From Macrotis lagotis (Eukaryota > Chordata > Mammalia > Peramelemorphia > Peramelidae), in the NCBI RefSeq assembly GCF_037893015.1, contig NC_133658.1, positions 881,175,043-881,239,042 on the forward strand: a stretch of DNA of 64,000 nt, written 5' to 3'. A model generated the notes under the pieces. The model searched no databases and was not told the origin of the DNA. It worked only from the letters and a program-made list of their open reading frames with translations. The translations under genes and the position numbers were made by a program. Shown here one piece after another: positions 37,001-42,265 of the stretch. The first letter of the stretch is position 1, and each line of letters opens with the position of its first letter.

Positions 37001-38237
37001 ATCCCAGATGATCTACATTTCATTCCAGCTGGCAGTTCTCTATCTTTGCAGAGATTTCTCTTTCTCTCTTTTTGCTCTGTTCTCTTTCTTCCTCCCTTCC
37101 TCTTTCTTCTCTCCTCCTTCCCTTTTCTCTCCCCTTTCTGCTCTCCCTCTCTCTTCCCTTTCTACTCTCCCTGTCTCTTCCCCCCTTTTCTCTCCCCTTT
37201 CTACTCTCCCTCTCTCTTCCCCCTTTTCTATCCCCTCATTTCCTCTTCCCCCTTTTCCTCTGTCCATTTCTCCCCTTCCTCTCTCCCTCTTCCCCCTCTT
37301 CTCTCCTTCCCTCTTTCCCCCTTCTCTCCCCCCTTGTCTCTCTTCTCTTTTCTTCCTTCTCATCTCCCCTGCCCTCTCTTTTTCTCTTTCTCCTCCCCTC
37401 CCTCTCTCTTTCCCCTTTCTCTATTTTCCTTCCTCTTCTCTCCCTTGTCATCTCTCTCTTCCCCACCTTTTCTCTCTCCTCTCCCCCCTTTTCTATACCC
37501 CTCTCTCCCTCTCTTCTCCCCTTCTCCCATCTCCCTGTCTCCTCTTTCCCCCTTCTCTGCCCCCTCTCTTCCTCCCCCCTTCTCTGCCCCTCTCCTCTCC
37601 TCCCTCTCCTCCCCATGTGCTCCTCAGCTCGTTCCTCTCCAACAGTCCTCACCTCACCCACAACCGGGGCAGACTGATTGGGTGGTTCCTAGCGGTGGCC
37701 CAGGTGAGAAGAGGGAGGACTCTGCAGGCCCTTTGGACTGGCTGGCCCGTTCTCTCTCCTTTCTTGGCCTCCGGCTGGGTGGCCGCAATCTCAGCCCCGC
37801 AGCCAGGAGGGCTCAGGGGCTCAGGCAGAGCAGGGCACGCAGGGACCAAGGAGGGGGCTCAGGATTCGCCGAGGAGAGTCCGGGGCCGCCCGGGCCGGCC
37901 CGGAGAGCCAAGCCCCCCGGACGGGATAAGGAGACTTGGGCCCCGGGAGGGCAAATGACCGGCCCAAGATCACCCCGCCACGGGGGGCCACGGGGCAGGA
38001 GCCCCCTCCAGCTCAGACTGGGGAGGCTGGGGCTGCCCGGGACCCCTCCCTCGGGGACCCGGTGTCCCGCGATCCCCCTCCACACACACACACACACACC
38101 CCGCCCCCCACGGAGCCCCCCTTACCCTCCGGCTTCAGGTCGCTCTTGGCTTGGGCCAGGAGGAGCCAGCAGAGCGGGACCAGCAGGCAGCCCGGGGCCA
38201 GCAGGCGGCCCGGCGTGGGGGGCCGCATCCTGGCCAT
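1..38237 (-). CDS. PLOD1: Procollagen-lysine 5-dioxygenase 1 (lysyl hydroxylase 1), exons 1-17, 3' part off window
   Basis: The product hydroxylates lysine in collagen X-K-G triplets in the ER lumen, using Fe(II), 2-oxoglutarate and ascorbate; the hydroxylysines support cross-links and glycosylation. Reading the minus strand, 17 exons join in frame (38237-38126, 28350-28259, 27883-27747, 24427-24264, 23432-23320, 23141-23078, 19908-19811, 18397-18296, 16661-16530, 15799-15678, 13650-13546, 12147-12022, 10085-9944, 8174-8061, 5465-5400, 3539-3435, 45-1), giving about 610 residues that match the PLOD family throughout. Residues 1-28 are a signal peptide; the N-terminal glycosyltransferase-like and middle domains follow. 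The iron ligands of human PLOD1 (H656, D658, H708) lie in exons outside the window. Two ATGs are in frame: 38237 (MARMRPP, +4 G) and 38228 (MRPP, -3 A); the second aligns with the human start. PLOD2 and PLOD3 are paralogues; the KIAA2013 neighbour favours PLOD1. Confidence 0.96.
755..882 (+). mobile_element. Mar1-type SINE, 5' part
   Basis: Head gctgttaggtgtgattcagt and CORE (cctgggcaagtcatttcacc, cagtttcctcatcttcaaaa) are present; the BovB-like tail is missing. Confidence 0.65.
1029..1189 (-). mobile_element. Poly(A)-tailed tRNA SINE (WSINE1/SINE1-like)
   Basis: T run and ttgcaaggcaaacggggtta at left, cactgtgccacctagccgcc at right; full length on the minus strand. The same family recurs in the entries that follow. 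Confidence 0.85.
1813..1842 (+). repeat. (TTA)n microsatellite
   Basis: About ten perfect TTA units in PLOD1 intron 16. Confidence 0.95.
2373..2672 (+). repeat. Degenerate minisatellite, 30-40 bp unit
   Basis: The pattern 'ttc(c/t)ttccagttctga...tatttcatgttttaag' recurs about eight times with variable spacing of 30-45 bp. Arrays of the same theme are at 53150-53480 (same orientation) and 35828-35886, 53780-53840 and 54105-54250 (opposite). Confidence 0.7.
2664..2902 (+). mobile_element. Mar1-type CORE-SINE with BovB/RTE-like tail, near complete
   Basis: tRNA-like head (gcagataggtggcacaga), CORE segment (gtgaccctgggcaagtcac), then the tail aactggagaaggaaatagca ... tttgccaagaaaac ... gaaacgactgaacaacaaaa, which resembles BovB-type LINE 3' ends. 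This chimeric structure is a marsupial hallmark. Confidence 0.85.
3435..3539 (-). CDS. PLOD1: PLOD1 exon 16
   Basis: 35 codons: [20 protein letters not shown], then [15 protein letters not shown], the conserved strand and helix leading into the dioxygenase jelly roll. 105 bp, phase 0 at both ends. Confidence 0.95.
3540..5399. other. PLOD1 intron 15
   Basis: Contains an L2/CR1-like fragment (about 3562-3690) and the 700-bp polypurine array (4090-4800). The rest looks unique. Confidence 0.7.
4090..4800 (+). repeat. Polypurine array with 131-bp higher-order unit
   Basis: Almost pure A/G for 700 bp. Landmark 'gaagac' recurs at about 4133, 4255, 4386 and 4517, giving spacings of roughly 122, 131 and 131 bp; each is followed by a shared block containing gaaagatat. 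It lies in PLOD1 intron 15, where the transcript carries the pyrimidine strand. The open frames in several registers are a by-product of base composition. Confidence 0.9.
5400..5465 (-). CDS. PLOD1: PLOD1 exon 15
   Basis: A 66-bp exon of 22 codons: [18 protein letters not shown] plus LVET. It has an NYT sequon. AG acceptor directly upstream of the Asp codon, GT donor after ACG. It begins the C-terminal lysyl hydroxylase domain. Confidence 0.94.
5725..5900 (+). mobile_element. L1 tail fragment
   Basis: Contains ttgttgaaaactatctttac followed by atgtaattgg and an A-rich tail, the characteristic end of the L1 family also seen near 21490. It abuts an L2/CR1-like fragment to its left. Confidence 0.6.
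6740..7260. mobile_element. L2/CR1-type LINE 3' region
   Basis: Contains the sequence pattern typical of such 3' ends: caaagtccttcataatccag, ttccctcttgtaatgatttt and ggagggcagggactgtctta in order. Other likely relatives lie at about 3562-3690, 5610-5720, 12930-13150, 28540-28690, 35500-35790, 39800-39930, 51620-51860, 59080-59290 and 61600-61850; each is a short fragment without coding capacity. Confidence 0.55.
7428..7574 (-). mobile_element. Poly(A)-tailed tRNA SINE
   Basis: T run with ggcatggcaatggggttaag through to tacctagctgccccc. PLOD1 intron 14. Confidence 0.85.
7627..7985 (+). repeat. TG-rich low-complexity stretch
   Basis: About 360 bp of imperfect (TG)n with GAG and GTA interruptions (gtgtgtgtgtatgtgtgtgt, gtgagtgtgagtgtgagtgt). 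It ends about 75 bp from PLOD1 exon 14. Alternating purine-pyrimidine runs could adopt Z-DNA. Confidence 0.9.
8061..8174 (-). CDS. PLOD1: PLOD1 exon 14
   Basis: Residues about 501-538: [20 protein letters not shown], then [18 protein letters not shown]. 114 bp, phase 0 at both ends. Confidence 0.95.
8228..8475 (-). mobile_element. Mar1-type SINE, minus
   Basis: Plus strand begins ttgttgttcaactatgtcag (reverse of the tail) and ends at ccactgtaccacctaggtgc (reverse of the head). Near full length, in PLOD1 intron 13. Confidence 0.8.
8589..8746 (-). mobile_element. Poly(A)-tailed tRNA SINE
   Basis: Begins with a T run and tgcaaggcagtggggttaag; ends ctccaccacctagctgcccc. It lies about 115 bp from a Mar1-type copy. 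Confidence 0.85.
9347..9490 (+). mobile_element. Poly(A)-tailed tRNA SINE
   Basis: Head agctaggtggctcagtggat, tail cctcattgccttgcaaaaaa; complete on the plus strand (antisense to PLOD1). Confidence 0.85.
9944..10085 (-). CDS. PLOD1: PLOD1 exon 13
   Basis: Residues about 453-500: [16 protein letters not shown], then [16 protein letters not shown] and VREQ. 142 bp, GT-AG. No additional small exon like the alternative exon of PLOD2 was recognised next to it. Confidence 0.95.
10086..12021. other. PLOD1 intron 12
   Basis: Rich in MIR-like fragments (about 10330-10470, 10820-11070, 11280-11400 and 11760-11840, recognised by the sequence around gaggaaactgaggc and its complement) plus a minus-strand Mar1-type SINE (11431-11655). 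The rest is unassigned. Confidence 0.6.
11431..11655 (-). mobile_element. Mar1-type SINE, minus
   Basis: Contains gtttgccatttccttctcca and gaagtgacttgcttagggtc, complements of tail and CORE; the head is diverged at tatccactgcatcactgag. Confidence 0.75.
12022..12147 (-). CDS. PLOD1: PLOD1 exon 12
   Basis: Residues about 411-452: [33 protein letters not shown] and VDIVQGRR. 126 bp. Near-identical to mammalian PLOD1. Confidence 0.96.
12148..13545. other. PLOD1 intron 11
   Basis: Mostly unassigned AT-rich sequence. An L2/CR1-like piece lies at about 12930-13150, and a CT microsatellite (13340-13490) sits beside the donor of exon 11. Confidence 0.6.
13340..13490 (+). repeat. (CT)n microsatellite
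   Basis: Nearly pure CT for 150 bp with occasional TGTCT; it starts 55 bp beyond the donor of PLOD1 exon 11, which in the transcript reads (AG)n. Confidence 0.95.
13546..13650 (-). CDS. PLOD1: PLOD1 exon 11
   Basis: Residues about 376-410: [20 protein letters not shown], then [14 protein letters not shown]. The split Lys codon is AA|A. 105 bp. A long CT microsatellite begins about 55 bp past its donor. Confidence 0.95.
13861..14070 (+). repeat. Pyrimidine-rich stretch
   Basis: T- and C-rich with a repeated motif around cttctactttctctactt. PLOD1 intron 10. Confidence 0.8.
14458..14813 (-). mobile_element. tRNA/CORE SINE with RTE-derived tail and GAT microsatellite
   Basis: Read on the minus strand: head at about 14813 (gttaggtggcacagtgaata), CORE, then a tail that resembles two parts of the RTE LINE at 54900-58920 (its 5' region near 58490-58620 and its 3' end near 54935-54965), ending in an ATC-repeat tail (14459-14506). 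PLOD1 intron 10. Confidence 0.75.
15188..15470 (-). mobile_element. RTE-tailed SINE, minus
   Basis: Same organisation as 14458-14813: tgatgatgtttatcttttgt, then aattggatttgagtgagg, then ggtcacacagctagtgaatg. Head partly lost. Confidence 0.75.
15678..15799 (-). CDS. PLOD1: PLOD1 exon 10
   Basis: Residues about 336-375: [23 protein letters not shown] and NADARNMG. The junction codon with exon 11 reads AT|G (Met), where human PLOD1 has Ala. Confidence 0.94.
16403..16451 (+). mobile_element. SINE head stub
   Basis: Only ggggcagctaggtggcacag and about 30 more bases of a SINE head are present in PLOD1 intron 9. Confidence 0.6.
16530..16661 (-). CDS. PLOD1: PLOD1 exon 9
   Basis: Residues about 292-335: [33 protein letters not shown] and LRLFIHNH. 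This begins the second (accessory) glycosyltransferase-like domain. 132 bp, phase 0 at both ends. Confidence 0.95.
16662..18295. other. PLOD1 intron 8
   Basis: Carries the left arm of the inverted duplication (17441-17698) and MIR-like pieces (about 16980-17110, 17370-17440). The rest is unassigned. Intron 9 (15800-16529) holds a MIR-like fragment at 16190-16370 and a SINE stub at 16403-16451. Confidence 0.65.
17441..17698 (+). repeat. Inverted duplication, left arm (PLOD1 intron 8)
   Basis: This segment, from ggaaactgagacccaagg to aatacctccaaa, is the reverse complement of 20530-20775. By eye there are about 12 mismatches over roughly 245 aligned bases, plus one 11-bp and two 1-bp gaps, so about 95% identity. 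Its margins resemble MIR-like sequence (gaggaaactgagaccca occurs twice inside), but the identity is well above that of the other MIR-like copies in the window. Confidence 0.9.
18296..18397 (-). CDS. PLOD1: PLOD1 exon 8
   Basis: Residues about 258-291: [20 protein letters not shown], then [14 protein letters not shown]. 102 bp, phase 0 at both ends. The two Cys are conserved in the family. Confidence 0.95.
18895..19018 (+). mobile_element. Poly(A)-tailed tRNA SINE, 5'-truncated
   Basis: Only the part from ccggactcagacaataatta to tcacttaaccccatttcctg and an A-rich tail is present. Confidence 0.65.
19025..19170 (+). mobile_element. L1-like tail, plus copy
   Basis: The sequence tatagcatggaaacaatg, a G-rich stretch, then gtaaaattcaaaaataaat matches the minus-strand sequence at 32455-32600 in the same order. 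Together they define one retroposon 3' end family. Confidence 0.55.
19811..19908 (-). CDS. PLOD1: PLOD1 exon 7
   Basis: Residues about 225-257: [20 protein letters not shown], then [12 protein letters not shown]; the HGNG motif is a family signature. 98 bp. Together with exon 8 it lies between the two arms of an inverted duplication (17441-17698 and 20530-20775). Confidence 0.95.
20275..21540 (+). mobile_element. L1 3' end, split by a 246-bp insertion
   Basis: The sequence matches the end of marsupial L1 elements as I know them: tgagataccacctcat, ttggtggagttatgaactga, the segment around tggcaaagaattggaaaatg, and a terminal tgttgaaaactatctttgcatg before an A-rich tail near 21515-21540. The interruption is the right arm at 20530-20775. 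No intact ORF2 frame remains. Confidence 0.75.
20530..20775 (-). repeat. Inverted duplication, right arm, inserted in an L1 3' end (PLOD1 intron 6)
   Basis: Reverse complement of 17441-17698. It interrupts an L1 3' region: L1-like sequence runs up to caatttggaac and resumes at aaactgttcacctttgatc. This makes the right arm the younger copy and the left arm (or a third locus) its source. Confidence 0.9.
21979..22010 (+). repeat. (GAT)n microsatellite
   Basis: About ten GAT units. No RTE-tailed SINE sequence follows it, unlike at 14459. Confidence 0.9.
22166..22328 (+). mobile_element. Poly(A)-tailed tRNA SINE
   Basis: ggctaggtggtgcagtggat to cccattgccttgcaaaaacc, followed by a C run and AAAAAAG. 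Full length, well conserved. Confidence 0.87.
22563..22587 (+). repeat. (TG)n microsatellite
   Basis: Twelve TG units. Confidence 0.9.
23078..23141 (-). CDS. PLOD1: PLOD1 exon 6
   Basis: A 64-bp exon, residues about 204-224 ([21 protein letters not shown]), with a potential N-glycosylation sequon NIT. The Asp codon after GAL is split across the junction to exon 7. Confidence 0.94.
23320..23432 (-). CDS. PLOD1: PLOD1 exon 5
   Basis: Residues about 166-203: [17 protein letters not shown], then the acidic [19 protein letters not shown]. The Asp-rich loop corresponds to the metal-binding loop of the family's glycosyltransferase-like domain; whether LH1 uses it is not shown by sequence. 113 bp, GT-AG. 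Confidence 0.95.
24264..24427 (-). CDS. PLOD1: PLOD1 exon 4
   Basis: Residues about 111-165, including [32 protein letters not shown] and DGKRFLGSG. The last Gly codon is split with exon 5. GT-AG borders and phases agree with neighbours (164 bp). Confidence 0.95.
24606..24756 (+). mobile_element. Poly(A)-tailed tRNA SINE
   Basis: ggggggctaggtggcagaat to gttgccttgccaaaaaaaaa. PLOD1 intron 3, about 180 bp from exon 4. Confidence 0.85.
26058..26548 (+). mobile_element. Mar1-type SINE split by another SINE
   Basis: The Mar1 copy runs from about 26058 to 26262 (ending ccaaatgggatcacag) and resumes at about 26523 with ttggacacaaccgaacaaca, the missing last part of its tail. Between the two parts sits a minus-strand RTE-tailed SINE. 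Confidence 0.8.
26263..26522 (-). mobile_element. RTE-tailed SINE nested inside a Mar1 SINE
   Basis: On the minus strand: tRNA-like head (to ctctattcaatgtgcc on plus), CORE-like middle (ggtcacacagctaataag), then the segment shared with 14458-14813 and 15188-15470. It lacks the outermost 3' part and the GAT microsatellite seen at 14459. Confidence 0.75.
27450..27540 (+). repeat. (TTCC)n microsatellite
   Basis: A core of about 13 perfect TTCC units with imperfect flanks, 200 bp from the 3' end of PLOD1 exon 3. Confidence 0.93.
27747..27883 (-). CDS. PLOD1: PLOD1 exon 3
   Basis: Residues about 66-111. It contains [17 protein letters not shown] and [11 protein letters not shown]; the last is the acidic Asp-Ser-Tyr-Asp turn of the sugar-nucleotide fold, completed in exon 4. 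Length 137 bp, phase 0 in, phase 2 out, GT-AG borders. Confidence 0.95.
28259..28350 (-). CDS. PLOD1: PLOD1 exon 2
   Basis: Residues about 35-65: [16 protein letters not shown], then [15 protein letters not shown], the first strand and helix of the glycosyltransferase-like domain, highly conserved in lysyl hydroxylases. AG acceptor at 28352-28351, GT donor at 28258-28257, phase 1 in, phase 0 out. Confidence 0.95.
29135..29497 (+). mobile_element. Mar1-type SINE split by a poly(A) SINE
   Basis: Mar1 sequence runs to ccaaatgaaatcagaaag, is interrupted at about 29303-29453, and resumes with gaattggacaaaactgaaaa to gactgaacaaaaaa. The short target duplication may be the tca(c)gaaa-like sequence at both edges. 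Confidence 0.8.
29303..29453 (-). mobile_element. Poly(A)-tailed SINE nested in Mar1
   Basis: Plus strand begins with a T run and ggcaaggcaatggggttaag and ends ttcacctagctgcccc. It was inserted at almost the same site of Mar1 as the insertion at 26263. Confidence 0.85.
32455..32600 (-). mobile_element. L1-like tail, minus copy
   Basis: Reverse complement carries the same order of blocks as 19025-19170 (cacattcaacttaaatcaat, ccatggaaacaatgtaaag, gtgaaactcaaaataaataa). Located in PLOD1 intron 1. Confidence 0.55.
33781..34046 (-). mobile_element. Mar1-type SINE, minus
   Basis: Starts with tatatgttgttgttattgta, includes gtttgccatttccttttcca and ggtcacccagctattaagtg, and ends ctactgtaccacctagct. 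PLOD1 intron 1. Confidence 0.8.
36371..36523 (-). mobile_element. Poly(A)-tailed tRNA SINE
   Basis: cttacaaagcaatggggtta to gggccacctagctgtccc on the plus strand. Confidence 0.83.
37064..37620 (+). repeat. Long polypyrimidine (CT) tract in PLOD1 intron 1
   Basis: About 560 bp of nearly pure C/T on the plus strand, with irregular repeats of the type ctctccctctcttccccc and cctttctactctccc. In the PLOD1 transcript this is a polypurine run only about 500 bp past exon 1. The open frames here arise because stop codons need purines. Confidence 0.9.
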
Positions 38238-38525
38238 GGGAGGGCTCGGAGCCTCCGCGGGGCGGCGGGGGTCGCTGCTGGGGGGCCGCTCACCTGGGAG
38301 CCCGAGCCGCCGGCTGCAGGGGCAGAGCTGGGCCGGACAGCGGCCGAGAATGCTGGCAAGTCCGGCCAGCCTGGGCCTGCCACGCAAGGGACCCGCCCGC
38401 TCCGCCCCGCCCCGAGCCAGCCCGGGGAGGAGCTGCGGGATGCTGGAGGGGCCCGGTTGGCCAGAGAGCCTGCCACCCTCTCCCCTTCCTCTTCCCTCCT
38501 CAGCTGACCACAGCAGCAGGGTGGC
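37690..38525 (-). promoter_or_regulatory. PLOD1: CpG-rich promoter region of PLOD1
   Basis: CpG density and GC content rise sharply here and fall after 38530. The block covers exon 1, its donor and the upstream sequence. On the minus strand GC boxes occur at 38402-38413 (complement of ccgccccgcccc), about 165-175 bp before the ATG. No TATA box is evident. The transcription start should fall between about 38250 and 38420. Confidence 0.75.
38126..38237 (-). CDS. PLOD1: PLOD1 exon 1 (start codon and signal peptide)
   Basis: This exon encodes the start and the secretory signal: a hydrophobic stretch ([14 protein letters not shown]) followed by KSDLKPE. It ends on one base of the next codon before a GT donor (gt at 38125-38124). 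The human exon 1 ends at the same place (KPE|D). It lies inside a CpG-rich block. Confidence 0.93.
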
Positions 38526-38715
38526 AGGTCCGCGGACTGAGGACTTAGTCGTCCTTCTGGCCAAACCCCTTCATTTTACACATGGGGAAACTGAGGCTCC
38601 AGAGCAGGAGAAATGATTTTCTCCTGGCTGCTAAGAGCCAGAGGTGGGACTCAAATTCATGTCCTCGGACTTCAGATCTAGCGTTATTTTCCCTTGAAGT
38701 CAGTCTTCTATGTAA

Positions 38716-38873
38716 CCCTTAATTTTTTTTAGGTTTTTTTTTTTTAACAAAGCAGTGGGGTTAAGTGGCTTGCCCAAGGCCACACAGCTAGGTCATAATT
38801 AAGTGTCTGAGGTCGCATTTGAACCCAGGTCCTCCTGACTCCAGGGCCGGTGCTCTATCCACCTAACTGCCCC
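38716..38873 (-). mobile_element. Poly(A)-tailed tRNA SINE just upstream of PLOD1
   Basis: T run with aacaaagcagtggggttaag to ctatccacctaactgcccc. It sits about 480 bp upstream of the PLOD1 start codon, at the edge of the CpG block. Confidence 0.85.
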
Positions 38874-39495
38874 TTGTAACCCTTACTTTTGAGTATTTCA
38901 GGGATCTAATCCCATCCCTCATCCCCACCAGACCCTTGAAAGGGCAGGACTATCTTTTCCAAACTTTATCTCTGGTACAGGAATAAAATCAACACCGTCC
39001 TTCTGGGGAAAGAAGGGTTAATTAATAGTCCCAGAGCAACACTGGTTACTCCTGGGACTTCTCTAGCCCAAACATCCTCCCCGATTTCCCCAACATTTGT
39101 GTTGGCACAGTGGCAGGCTCAAAATAAGCAACTTAATTAATTTTTTGTATTCATTCTGCACACAACGGGAACTTGGTTTTTCTTCTCCATTATAGATGAG
39201 GATTGTGATCAGGGAGGTGGGGGACAGGAAGGAAGATTTAAGTCAGGGAAGGCTGTGAAAAGTCACCAGCCTCACTGTCTCACTATGTCCAACTAGAACT
39301 CTCTCCATCTCCAGGGAAATCACCCTACCCTCAGGGTCTCGAAATCATTCACTTTAACAATTTTGCATCAAGTTCATCCTCTTGCAAAGTGAAAAGGTAG
39401 TCAACAGCAGGCTGGTCTTTTCCATAGAGGGAATTCCCTACATTGGGGAAAATAGGTTCTGATCTCATTGCATTCAGAGCACTGTACTTTGGCAC

Positions 39496-39724
39496 TGTTT
39501 GCTGTCTTTAACCTGACTCTTCGGGACCCCATTTGGGGCTTTGCCTGAGGTGGGTTGCCATCTCCCTTTTCCAGATCATTTTATAGAAGAGGAGACAGAG
39601 GTAAACAGGGTCTAGTGACTTGCCGAAGGTCAAAAAGCTAGTAAGCATCTGAAGTAATATTTGAACTCAGGAAGATGAATCTTCCTGACTCAGCTCTCTC
39701 TTCACTGAATCACCTAGCTGCCCC
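39496..39724 (-). mobile_element. Mar1-type SINE, minus (intergenic)
   Basis: Contains gggttgccatctcccttttc and ctagtgacttgccgaaggtc and ends cacctagctgcccc; near full length, between PLOD1 and KIAA2013. Confidence 0.8.
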
Positions 39725-41559
39725 TAGAGATTTAAAGATTTAAAAAAGTGTTGGTCCTCCCTCAAGAGATTTACATTACTTTAAGGATAGGGTTGAAAGT
39801 GAGCAAGCAAGCAACAAGAACTAAGTGCCTACTACACACCAGGCAGGAGAGGTGCTAGAAACTCAAAGAAAAAAATTGAAACAGCACCTGCCCTCAAGGG
39901 GCTTTCATTCTAATTAGGAGGACAACATGCACACACATAAAATAACCACAGACAAAAAACATAAAATATAGGTCAGGTGGGGGAGGTACAAGCAGGAATC
40001 AAAATTACCACAATAACATCTTCTCACTCCTGTCTCTAAGTACTTTCCTATATAGTTTGATCCTGACCACAGCTCCAAGATGGAGTGAGGAGAATTAAAC
40101 TGAGGCTCAAAGAAATGATTGTCCAAGACCACATTATGAAGGATTTGAACCTGGTTTTCCTGATTCCCAATCCATTGTTCTTTCCACTAAGACTTAAAGC
40201 ATCATCTTATTTGATTTTTTATAATTATAGAATCTCCAGGTTGGAAGGGAGCTCAACTACTCTGGCCCAATTAGTTACTGATCCTAAATCCCTGCCATGG
40301 CAGCACAGTTTCACCCAGCCAAAATGAGTCAGAGGTGAAACCTGAACCCAGGTTGCCTCTCTTTACAGACTCCTGAGTTATTAACATTATTCCTAATTAT
40401 ACTTGAGGAGAAGGGTCAGTCAGGCCATCCAGGACATTGAAAATACAACTCACGCAACAGGAAGGAGACAAAATTAGATGCCAGATTGGGGGGGGGGGGG
40501 GGAAGGAAATGCAAGGGACAGGATATGTCAAATTTTAGAAACTCTGGGGAAGATCCTACAAAAATCTCCCCTGGAAAGTGACCCTCTGGAGATAATAACT
40601 ACTGAGGCATTGAAAGCATTGATTCATCTGGGGAATCTAGCTAAGTTTTTGGTTGGTTTTTTTTTTTTGGTTCAGTCCAGTTGGATTATCTCCAGGATAG
40701 TTTCAGGGAGACCTGGGGCTTCTCCTCACTACTGTTCTTCCCTCCCATCCCCCAATTCCTCTTCCTGCCTTCTCCAAAGCCCTGCAGCTTGGACCTCACC
40801 CAAACTTCATTCAGACTCAAAGTCTGCCTTTTTAAGAAGTTACTGCTGCCAAGCCAGATGTTACTACCAGTACGTGAGACACGTGCTCCTTCTCTCCTCA
40901 AACTTGCCAGCAGTTTTAAAGACATAGGCACAGGCTTTCTTGGGAATTCAAAAGGGAAGCCATGGACAGAACTGATGGTGAAATGTGCTAACTTACAATC
41001 CTTCTTTTCTTTTAATGACTTTTGAAATTTATTAAATCTAGGAGCTTTTGAAAGGTGAATTAATTGTTTGACCAAATAGCAGGTAAATGAAGTTATTAAT
41101 ATCCAAATGACCCTTGGCTGAAAAAAGGTTCCCTACCCCTGCTTTACTGGTTGCTCAAGGAAAGGTAAATTCCAAGATTGAATCTGTATTATCCAAATTT
41201 ATAGGTACTAGCAGTGGAATTTGAGCAAATCACAGGAAGCTGAGGTAATGGGGCAGGGCATTCCAAGCAGGATGGAGCTACCCACCCAGACTTTTAATAA
41301 TAGTGAGAAACCTATCTAGAAGTAGAATGGGACCCAGTAAGTTTTTCAGTGCTTTAAACAAAACCAGAAACACAAGGTGGTTACTACCAAATGGAAGGAT
41401 GGTTCCCAGGTCTGATTTTGAAGAGATAGAAAATGGAGTTGGTTTTATTGTGCATCCAGGGTCCAGGGGTTTAGATGACTTTTTCCAGGAGATTGACCTG
41501 AAAGGAAGGAGAGTTATGGAATGATAGAATAGATAGAATTGGATCAACTGAAGGTTTTT

Positions 41560-42265
41560 AAAGTATAATGGGATAGGTCTGTATCCCAAAGAGATGATAA
41601 AAAAGGGAAAAGAGGCCACATGTACAAAAATATTTATAGCAGCTCTCTTTGTAATGGCAAAGAATTGAACATTGAAGATAAGCTCATTAATTGGGAAATG
41701 GCTGAACAAGTTGTGGAATGTGATTGTAATAGAATGCTATTGCTCTATAAGAAATGAGGAGCAAGATGTTTCAGAAAAACCTAGAAGGACTTAAATGAAC
41801 TGATGCTGAATGAAGTGAGCAGAACCAGGAGAACACTGAACACAGTCACAGCAACGTTGTGTGATAATCAACTATGACAGACTTAACTTTTCCCAATGAT
41901 ACAATGATCCAAGATAATTCCAAAAGATTCATGGTGGCAAAGGGAGCAAAACAAGAAAACATTGTACACATTAACAACAACATTGTAAGTTGTTTAACTT
42001 TGATAGATGCAGCTCTTCTCAACAGTTCAGAGAATTAGGACCACCCTAGGAGACCGGCCATGGCCAATGCTATTCCCATCCAAAGGAAGTCAAAAGAACA
42101 AAACAAAAAGAAGCCCTACAGAATCTGAATGAATGTTGCATTCACTTTTTAAAATTTTCTTTTATATATTTCATTACTATCTCATGGTTTTCTTTCTTTT
42201 CCCTTAATCCTAATTTCTCATACCAAAAATGACTAATCTATAAACATGTTAAATACAAATGTGTA
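41560..42265 (+). mobile_element. L1 3' end fragment (intergenic)
   Basis: Same family as 20776-21400: tatcccaaagagatgataaa, tttgtaatggcaaagaattg, gaactgatgctgaatgaagtg and gaaccaggagaacac occur in the same order. 5'-truncated, no coding capacity. Confidence 0.75.

Larger units (their letters stand above)
28351..38125. other. PLOD1 intron 1 (9.8 kb)
   Basis: The longest intron. It holds an L2/CR1-like piece (28540-28690), a nested SINE pair (29135-29497), L1-like tails (32025-32170; 32455-32600 minus), a Mar1-type SINE (33781-34046 minus), an L2/CR1-like region (35500-35790), a SINE (36371-36523 minus) and the pyrimidine tract at 37064-37620. Stretches 29800-31250 and 34050-35480 appear largely unique; regulatory elements there cannot be judged from sequence alone. 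Confidence 0.65.

Noticed and set aside
1..38237. Assignment of the minus-strand gene to PLOD2 or PLOD3
   Set aside because: Residues match PLOD1 best by my reading, and the divergent neighbour KIAA2013 is specific to the PLOD1 locus in human.
36891..38616. Plus-strand open frames of up to 528 codons across the PLOD1 promoter
   Set aside because: Caused by the CT tract followed by CpG-rich DNA; they run antisense over the well-supported PLOD1 exon 1 and show no conserved domain or splice structure.
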